In this document: positions 58,065-64,000 of the stretch, piece by piece | Layout: each line of letters starts with the position of its first letter | Numbering within the stretch: position 1 is the first letter of the stretch | Source: Usnea hakonensis | Taxonomy: Eukaryota > Ascomycota > Lecanoromycetes > Lecanorales > Parmeliaceae | Length of the DNA stretch: 64,000 nucleotides | Assembly (NCBI GenBank): GCA_013423325.1 | Contig: BLJB01000199.1 | Span: 118,881-182,880, forward strand | Direction: 5' to 3' | Notes under the pieces: generated by a model | Database searches by the model: none | The model's input: only the letters and a program-made list of their open reading frames with translations | Told to the model about the DNA's origin: nothing | Translations under genes and position numbers: made by a program

Positions 58065-58690
58065 TTAATTCTTGGTCATTCTCAACCTAGCCATCACGAT
58101 GACCGGCTGCACCACCCGAACATCCCACTTCTTACGCTCACATCCGATTTCATCCCGCAGAATCCGCTTCAGTTCATCCGACTCTGTCCTCGCCATGTCC
58201 TTGGCCTTCGCCCACATGGGGTGCTCGCTATCGTGTAAATGGAGGTAGGTAGACGTCACTTCTTGGGTCGCTATTTCTGGTTTGAGCTTGTGGAGCTCAT
58301 TGAGCAACGAGGCTACTTTCCACGCTTCGGGACAGACGTAGCTGGATTATGATTTCCAAGTCAGCAGTGCTTGTTTGAGAGGGGTGACAGCGAGCCTTCA
58401 AACATTTCTAGAGGGCGGATACCCTCGAGACATGTGTTGCGACTCTCAAGTCTTGGTTCAAAAGAGGACACAAGGACTATCGAGGGTACATACATGTGGT
58501 AGAGGCTGAGACGGAAGAGCATCTTGTTCGACAAGTCCATGCGGGGTTTGTACACCAGAGATTCTGCCATGATGCGTTGTTGAAGTTGACGTGGTAGGAT
58601 GCCGGTTTGGAGTCCTGTTGTATGTATTTGGCAACGTAGAGTCGAGTTAGAATAAAGAATACGAATCTTCACAGCTGTGAGAACGACCAT
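58065..58690 (-). CDS. Small conserved-looking protein of unknown function
   Basis: Proposed exons 58690-58663, 58614-58494 and 58341-58065 give 141 residues. Intron 1 (48 nt) has a TTCTAAC branch site; intron 2 has donor GTATGT and acceptor ATCCAG. The product reads MVVLTAVKIRLQTGILPRQL at the start, then MDLSNKMLFRLSLYH and, across intron 2, IYVCPEAWKVASLLNELHKL. It is largely helical, basic, without a signal peptide or transmembrane segment. The C-terminus, KKWDVRVVQPVIVMARLRM, may be a beta strand or amphipathic region. A later start at 58570 (MAESLVYKP) is possible. I do not recognise the family; two well-formed introns support a real gene. Confidence 0.6.
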
Positions 58691-59518
58691 TTAAGGACCC
58701 GCCTCCGATTGCTCCAATCTCACGTGCATAGTGACTGATAGCTCTTCGGGATTGACACTTGAGCTGCTCAACTTATTGGGCTTAACACAATTTCGACATG
58801 GCCACATAGTCGGACCTGCGAGGGCAGCCAATCAGGCCTTGTTATGAACCAAGATAGTGACTCACGGCCGGAGAATGTGTCAAGTTCGCCACAGTCTCGG
58901 GAAATTCTCACCGGTCGAAACGTTGACCCGCTCAGGTATTCACATAACCGAATTGGGTGTTTGAGCTTCGGGACAAGGCCTAGTGTGGATCCGAGTACTG
59001 CGTGTCATCGACTATCATAAGCTCTCCTATGTGTCGGATCCCATCCGTACACAAAAGAAGTGTCGAGTCCCGATATGAAAAAGCTGTGGTCGTTATAAAT
59101 AACACCTTTCGCGTCCTTTGACGAAGAGCATTCGTTCCTTCCCAGAGTCACAGCTGTGTTCACAAAGCTCAAATGGTCTTCCATCAGTTAAACCACGAGA
59201 CGGCAAGTAAGTAGATTTTCGGCACTGATGACAAAGGTCATACCAACTGTCGCCACCGGCTATAAAGATTGAAACCTTCTCGAAACCATTGCACATAGAG
59301 CCCGTTCTTCCCTAATAGAAAAGAATGGGGACCCAAGGAAGAGGAAAGGCCAGAAAAGTGTGATGTAACAATCAACGTCTTTGGTTTTTGATGTGGCTCG
59401 ATACAGTCAATGTATCTTGTCTCATGCGTCATCTAGTCCAGACTCCGACCCCTTCAAAGAGGATACCTAGCCACAAGTTGGTATATTGCAACGCCTGGTC
59501 TCCCAGACCCAAAACTCT
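58691..59518. other. Intergenic region with no recognised content
   Basis: 828 bp between two minus-strand genes, so it should hold the promoter of the small gene and the 3' UTR of the E2 gene. Short minus-strand frames at 59093-59432 look random. Confidence 0.5.
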
Positions 59519-60397
59519 TCAAACGAAGATCTTCTTGATAACCATAACCGCTAAAGCAGCTACAAGCGCGGTAATAGCTTTATCAACCCATGCTGGAACA
59601 CCATCTGACTGCATTTGGTGGGTTGTGGTAGGCAATGGTGGGGTCAAGTGAGAAGGCGAGGCAGTCGGCACTGTCCTTGTCGGGTGTATAGCCTCTGTCG
59701 ATGACATAGTTGGAGGTGATGGTGACGCCGCCGAAGCGCTGGCAGGTACAGGATCTGTCGTAGAGGCAGAAATAGCCTCCTTGCCCTTGCCCCTCACCAC
59801 ATCCTTACTCTCCGCAGCTGCCATTTGATCCCTGAAGCCAAACTTTAATTCTTCAGGCACGACATGTTCGCTGCCTTTCCCCTCCCCACCCTCACCGCCC
59901 TCTTCCTTCAATATATCCTGATTACTTCTACCTCCGCATCCTTGACACCTCCAGGTCCTACTCTCACCCGCCAGTCTCCTTCTCTCCTTCTCAGGCATCT
60001 CCATCCCTCCGACTTGACCCTTGGCATCTCCCTCCATAAATGCTCTCAGAGCCCAGAGTGCTGTCCTAATGCCCCACGCGGGCTGCCACGTCTCTTCGTG
60101 GTGTCCGCTGATGCTCAGACAGATCTCGCGGTTCACCTCAAATCTGCCAGTAGGCGTAAGGAAGCGGAAGGATGGTGGGCGCAAAGGGTAAGTCGGAGGC
60201 AGTATTATGCGGCCGTGGTATGCACCCTCGCCGTAAGGAGTGGACGGGGGACCTTGGAGAGTAAAGTGCCATTCGAAAAGATTGGATTCAAGAGGAGCAG
60301 CGTGTAAAGTTGGGTCCTTTTGACTAGACAGCTCGGTGGCTTCTTTTAGGATGCGCTTGATGGTGGGGGATTTGGTGTTGAAGGTTGGAAGGGCCAT
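59519..60397 (-). CDS. UBC6: Tail-anchored ubiquitin-conjugating enzyme E2 (UBC6/UBE2J type)
   Basis: Intronless, 292 residues. The UBC fold fills residues about 9-125: YHGRIILPPTYPLRPPSF, RFLTPTGRFEVNREICLSIS with the catalytic Cys in EICLS, and HHEETWQPAWGIRTALWALR. The UBE2J class is recognised by this sequence around the Cys and by lacking the HPN motif of standard E2s. A CxxC knuckle (WRCQGCGG) follows the fold, then a Ser/Thr/Pro-rich linker and a C-terminal transmembrane anchor (KAITALVAALAVMVIKKIFV). Role: ER-membrane E2 working with ERAD ligases such as Doa10, facing the cytosol. It has no close co-transcribed partner. Confidence 0.95.
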   Translation of the reverse strand: MALPTFNTKSPTIKRILKEATELSSQKDPTLHAAPLESNLFEWHFTLQGPPSTPYGEGAYHGRIILPPTYPLRPPSFRFLTPTGRFEVNREICLSISGHHEETWQPAWGIRTALWALRAFMEGDAKGQVGGMEMPEKERRRLAGESRTWRCQGCGGRSNQDILKEEGGEGGEGKGSEHVVPEELKFGFRDQMAAAESKDVVRGKGKEAISASTTDPVPASASAASPSPPTMSSTEAIHPTRTVPTASPSHLTPPLPTTTHQMQSDGVPAWVDKAITALVAALAVMVIKKIFV

Positions 60398-60854
60398 GAT
60401 TTGGGTTTAAGGGAAAGGATAAGGGGAAGGCAAAGAGAGACGCGGCCAAAAATGTATTGAATATCTATTAGATGGGTCAGGGAGAGGAAGACGTTTGGTA
60501 GGAGAGCAACGGTATTAACATGGTACTTCAGTATTATTGTAACACTAACGTGGCATTCGTGCCTGTAACACGGAAGCACGGGTCATTATGAAGCCAACAT
60601 TTTTCACGCTAAAGCCTACTCGATGGCAGAACTCTAGAGCTCTTTTTTTCCCCTTATCATTTAGCATTTAGCGAATGGCGCGATATTCTACCGAGTACGT
60701 GATTGCAATAATAATTACCAATTAGCAGTTGCCTTCTTAGAGATTTTCCATTTCAAAGCTCCACTATCGATGACAGATTTCTGGCTTTTCGTCCATACTA
60801 GCTAGAGACCACTTCCCACTATTACAACGCAATCTGCATCAATCGGAGCAATGT
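60398..60854. other. Intergenic region upstream of the E2 gene
   Basis: 457 bp that includes the E2 promoter. No motif can be named. Confidence 0.5.
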
Positions 60855-61151
60855 CTATATAGTGTGTTCCGTTATGAAAAGCATCTCTTCGTTGATGATG
60901 GCCGCCAACGTTTGACTGGGTCGTGCCCTCTCTCGATCACGCCGCATACTCTCCAACTGACGGTCGTTGAAGAGTAGCTGTTGCTCATCCAGCATACTGT
61001 TGACAAGTCTGCTCACTTGCCAAGAGATAGCTTTCGAGGAATCCCCCGTCTTCTGTGCCTCATGCATATCTTCCGAAAGACCAGTCATATGACTTAGTCC
61101 GTAGCGTAGCTCGGCCTCTCGGACCTCGACAGCCATCTCGAGGACCGCCAC
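60855..61151 (-). CDS. Possible small helical protein (weak call)
   Basis: An open frame of 98 codons ends at 60855 (TAG). It contains a coding-like helical stretch, LEMAVEVREAELRYGLSHMT and MLDEQQLLFNDRQLESMRRD. The frame closes just upstream, at a TGA near 61183. Further coding-like minus-strand pieces lie at about 61200-61320, including an ATG near 61318 (MNGLQKSK). A spliced gene joining them is conceivable but I cannot fix the exons. No family was recognised. It might be a decayed gene or chance. Confidence 0.35.
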   Translation of the reverse strand: MAVLEMAVEVREAELRYGLSHMTGLSEDMHEAQKTGDSSKAISWQVSRLVNSMLDEQQLLFNDRQLESMRRDRERARPSQTLAAIINEEMLFITEHTI

Positions 61152-61333
61152 GAATGTACCAGGTTTGAACGAAATTCGTCATGTGCGGAAATGTGGCCAA
61201 TTGCGAACCTTCACGGTGCTTTGGGCCTGTCTCATCCTTCTGGACGTATTTGTCCGTTGAACCCGATTTCTCTTAGAATGACTTCCACCTCTTCGACTTT
61301 TGTAGACCGTTCATGTTGAACGCTATTTAGGAA

Positions 61334-62038
61334 TCACAACTTGGGCTTCTCATCTACTATGAGCTTTTCTAAGCCCCCTCTGATCTCTTCAGGCATCCCA
61401 CTAGTTGCCGGCCGGTTTGTTTCCCTCTCGACAAAAACGTGGGTGTATTCTCCTACAGCTCTTACAATTTTATGCCCACGTTGGAATAGACCAACCTCAT
61501 ATGTGACGCTTGATGTTCCCAACTTATTGACGCGCAGACCCAGATCCACGATTGAGGGGAATCCTACGGACCCGAAATAGTTGGAATTTGAAGAAACAAC
61601 CAGACCAATCTGTGGGGACGTGGCAGGATTATGACCACAATGCTCAATAAGGTAAGAATTGATGATGGAGTCGAATAGAAAGGAATAAATGCTATTATTC
61701 ATGTGGTCGTACATATCATTGTCCGACCATCGTGTTCTGTATTCCTGGTGGAAAGAGTACGCATCTTGACGCCGCTGTTTCAGCTGAATCGGGAGCATTT
61801 TAGCCCTTGCACTTTCACTCGGTCTTCTTGCTTGCCTATCAAGTGCATGGTATTGATATTTAGTTGAAGCGAGAGCTGAAGTGATGAGCGAGCCCAGGGG
61901 TAGGATAGCCCGAGTTTTAGCCGCGAGACTGCCAAGACTTGTCGGATAATGTCCTGCACCAAAGTTTGGGGCTGCCTTCCGAAATAGGGTTAGGGCTTGT
62001 CCAAGGACTTTTGGTGTCAACCTCCGTAAGTCTATCAT
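61334..62038 (-). CDS. 4HBT (hotdog-fold) thioesterase-like protein, possibly mitochondrial
   Basis: Intronless, 234 residues. The first about 45 residues are basic with few acidic positions and could be a mitochondrial targeting sequence (inference). The hotdog domain begins near residue 105: RTRWSDNDMYDHMNNSIYSF, with the Asp and His of the 4HBT active-site motif, continuing PQIGLVVSSNSNYFGSV, VNKLGTSSVTYEVGLFQRG and VGEYTHVFVERET. The family hydrolyses acyl-CoA or related thioesters; the substrate is unknown. The ATG at 62038 is 85 bp from the ATG of the divergent pseudouridine synthase gene, so they share a promoter region. Confidence 0.88.
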   Translation of the reverse strand: MIDLRRLTPKVLGQALTLFRKAAPNFGAGHYPTSLGSLAAKTRAILPLGSLITSALASTKYQYHALDRQARRPSESARAKMLPIQLKQRRQDAYSFHQEYRTRWSDNDMYDHMNNSIYSFLFDSIINSYLIEHCGHNPATSPQIGLVVSSNSNYFGSVGFPSIVDLGLRVNKLGTSSVTYEVGLFQRGHKIVRAVGEYTHVFVERETNRPATSGMPEEIRGGLEKLIVDEKPKL

Positions 62039-62123
62039 CTTTCACGAAGCCGTCACTCGTCCGAGGCATCTACTGGCTCCCTCATTCCGTGTTGCCGCGT
62101 ATCTGGCGCGCAAGGGTCATCTA
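62039..62123. promoter_or_regulatory. Compact bidirectional promoter
   Basis: Only 85 bp separate the start codons of the divergent thioesterase and pseudouridine synthase genes. Both promoters and 5' UTRs must overlap here or extend into the coding regions. No TATA box was seen. Confidence 0.6.
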
Positions 62124-63652
62124 ATGCCTGCTATGGCGCTGACCGATGTCAAGCCTCCGAAGGACCCAATAGACAGTCAACAGAAAGACTTTGTTCCCAT
62201 CCCAGACGTTGTCACAACCCCCTGTGATCCTTGGCCTCGGCCATACTATTTTGAAGATGGCCTTCGTAAGGTATCTCCGTATCACTACACATACAACACC
62301 TACTGCAAGGAGAGATGGCGAGGAAGAGAATTACTTGATATCTTTGCCACAGAATTCAGAGATAGACCACAGACTTACTATGTAAAAATTACTTGATATT
62401 GCAGCGAGCATTCTTCGCTGACGTGTTCCAGAGAGACGCTATAGAGCGAGGCAGTGTGGTCGTGAATGGAGTTCGAGTACCCACTGTTAGAGCCACCCTC
62501 AAGAACGGCGACATAATATCCCATACGTTGCATCGACACGAGCCCCCTGTGACTGCACAGCCAATTGGTATAGTCCATGAAGACAACGACATGATAGTCA
62601 TCAATAAACCCGCAGGTGTACCAGTACATCCTGCTGGTCGCTACAATTATAATTCTATCGTCGAAATCATGCGGGCGGAGAGGAGCCATACCTGGAATCC
62701 GCTGCCCTGCAACAGACTGGATAGACTGACAAGCGGCGTTATGTTCATCGGCAAGAATGCTAGAGCCGCTGAAAAATTGAGTATGCAAATCCAGGGCAGG
62801 AGCGTGAAAAAGGAATATATAGCCAGGGTGATTGGAGAATTTCCCGAAGGGGATGTCGTATGTGAGCAGCCGGTCATGCAAATCAGTCCAAAGCTTGGGC
62901 TTAACAGGGCCAGAGCTAGTGGCAAGGAAGCAAGGACGGTGTTCAAGCGCTTAGCTTATTATCCGCCATCACGAAAAGCCAACAGTGACGAGGGGAAGCG
63001 GGAAGATAACAGAACCGAGCGAGAAAGATTCCGGGACTCAAAAATGGAGTGGAAGAGTAAAGAAGGTCACTCAGTTGTGCGTTGTCGGCCTGTCACAGGT
63101 CGCACGCATCAGCTGCGGGTACACCTTCAATATCTTGGCCATCCTATTTCGAACGATCCCATTTATTGCAATCAACGAGTTTTCGGCCCTTCGCTTGCGG
63201 CTGGCGACGCAGTATCGGACGACGACGATGACATTATTTCTCGTCTCTCGAGAATGGGCAAATCAGAGGTTGCTGAGGCAATGGCCTATCATGATGAAAT
63301 GATGGAGGAATACAATAAGAAGAAAGCAGAGAAGATGACTGGTTTTCTCTGCGACATATGTGATACTCCGTTGTACAGTGATCCTGGTGCGCATGAGTTA
63401 GGTATATACTTGCATGCTAGGAGGTATGCGTGTGAAGAAGGGAAATGGGAATACGAGACTCCGCTGCCAGACTGGGCTCTTCCACCGCCAGGAATGGCTG
63501 GACCGACAGAGGTGACCAAGGAGACGGACCCATTGCAGGTTGTGAAAAGTCCAGGGATTCCGGAAGTCAGCAATGATGCTGTCCGAGATTGGAGAACGCT
63601 TGAGCAGTGTGACGTAGAACTAGACAAGCTACTTTGGACACATCCAGGCTAA
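62124..63652 (+). CDS. RluA-family tRNA pseudouridine synthase (PUS9/RIB2 N-domain type)
   Basis: Two exons, 62124-62381 and 62432-63652, give 492 residues. The 50-nt intron (donor GTAAAA, GCTGAC branch site, CCAG acceptor) joins RDRPQTYYRDAIERGSVVVN, an S4-like segment. Exon 1 has the eukaryotic family block PRPYYFEDGLRKVSPYHYTY. The catalytic motif is PCNRLDRLTSGVMF, with Asp near residue 183. RPVTGRTHQLRVHLQYLGHP is the second signature. The C-terminal 150 residues contain CDICDTPLYSDPG, a Cys pair found in fungal members. Role: converts U32 of tRNAs (cytoplasmic or mitochondrial) to pseudouridine. Which paralogue it is (PUS9, PUS8/RIB2) cannot be settled; no deaminase domain follows, which favours PUS9-like. 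Confidence 0.9.
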
Positions 63653-64000
63653 TGTAATCAGAAAATGAAATGTCATCATACAAGATGTTGAGTAAAGACG
63701 TTCTCGTACCTTCCAACGAGTATTAAATACATGACTAGTGCAATTCAAGCCGGGAAACGCGCTCCTTCTATTTTCCGAGCGAGCAAGTACTTTACTTAAA
63801 GGCCATGGTTGTTGGTTATTATGACGAGATTTTGGTGGAAACAATTGCTTTCACTATTTGGTAGCTTAGGGNNAGAAAAATCTATGCAGGTGGGCATAGG
63901 CCAGTTATGTAGACCTCCATGGGAGGCTACCCCTTCAATGATCACCAATGGTAGGCCAGCGCATACATTCCATGGTCAGACCCCTGGACCATTCCCTAGT
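63653..64000. other. Terminal intergenic stretch with assembly gap
   Basis: 348 bp after the last gene, with NN at 63872-63873. The sequence after the gap contains the palindrome CCTCCATGGGAGG and may be a repeat or the start of unrelated sequence. No gene is supported. Confidence 0.5.

Noticed and set aside
61983..61997. TAGGGTTAGGG within the thioesterase gene
   Set aside because: It lies inside the coding sequence and simply encodes part of GQALTLFRK. It is too short to be an interstitial telomere.
62382..62404. A 23-nt intron in the pseudouridine synthase gene
   Set aside because: Below any plausible intron length. The 50-nt intron ending at CCAG gives the expected YYRDAIERGSVVVNG junction and has a branch site.
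1..64000. CRISPR arrays, bacterial operons, attachment sites or a biosynthetic gene cluster
   Set aside because: Nothing of the kind is seen. The sequence is intron-bearing fungal nuclear DNA with housekeeping genes.

Overview
The window reads as nuclear DNA of a filamentous ascomycete (Pezizomycotina). The protein-coding genes are cut by short GT-AG introns, mostly 46-90 nt, often with a CTAAC, CTGAC or GCTAAC branch site about 10-20 nt before the acceptor. Several products are typical of filamentous ascomycetes: a Zn2Cys6 regulator, IRC22, AIM6, and a CCCH protein with a fungal N-terminal domain. The gene set is core eukaryotic housekeeping. I see no biosynthetic cluster, no autonomous transposon and no signature narrow enough to name a genus. 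Exon boundaries below were worked out by hand from splice sites and reading-frame continuity.

Layout, left to right. 1-6734 (+): C-terminal two thirds of FMP27/Hobbit (BLTP2), a bridge-like lipid-transfer protein, cut by the window edge. 8103-10462 (-): B-type cyclin. After a 3 kb gap, 13450-15712 (+): regulator with its Zn2Cys6 cluster near the C-terminus. 16687-18927 (+): RNA polymerase III subunit RPC4. 19283-20671 (+): paraoxonase-like protein. 20905-21918 (+): urease accessory protein UreD. 23128-26690 (-): cohesin subunit SCC3/STAG. 27059-28741 (-): glutathione-independent formaldehyde dehydrogenase, divergent from 29674-31839 (+): telomere protein POT1. 32219-34124 (-): CCCH zinc-finger protein whose N-terminal domain looks PIN/NYN-like to me. 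34491-35424 (+): IRC22. 35713-36632 (-): aprataxin/HNT3. 36840-37170: decayed-looking reading frames. 37607-38065 (-): small secreted cysteine-containing protein. 39945-44352 (+): DEVH-box RNA helicase with UBA and RWD domains. 44660-45565 (-): basic, probably nuclear protein. 46696-48282 (+): AIM6. 48717-55878 (+): TFIIIC B-block subunit (TFC3/tau138). 56445-57834 (+): Gfo/Idh/MocA oxidoreductase with a poly-T assembly gap in one intron. 58065-58690 (-): unidentified small protein. 59519-60397 (-): tail-anchored ubiquitin-conjugating enzyme UBC6/UBE2J. 61334-62038 (-): 4HBT thioesterase, divergent by 85 bp from 62124-63652 (+): RluA-type tRNA pseudouridine synthase.

Two non-autonomous elements stand out. 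One is a 160-bp foldback at 39179-39338 whose 69-nt arms match at 68 positions and carry a telomere-like motif. The other is a 316-bp element at 46071-46386 with 59-bp terminal inverted repeats. Both are flanked by TA, as expected for Tc1/mariner-type MITEs.

The genes form no single pathway, but themes recur: chromosome maintenance (cyclin B, SCC3, POT1, HNT3), RNA polymerase III transcription (RPC4 and TFC3), and ER or membrane biology (FMP27, IRC22, UBC6). The most interesting candidate for new biology is the CCCH protein, which may be a fungal counterpart of Regnase-type PIN plus CCCH ribonucleases.
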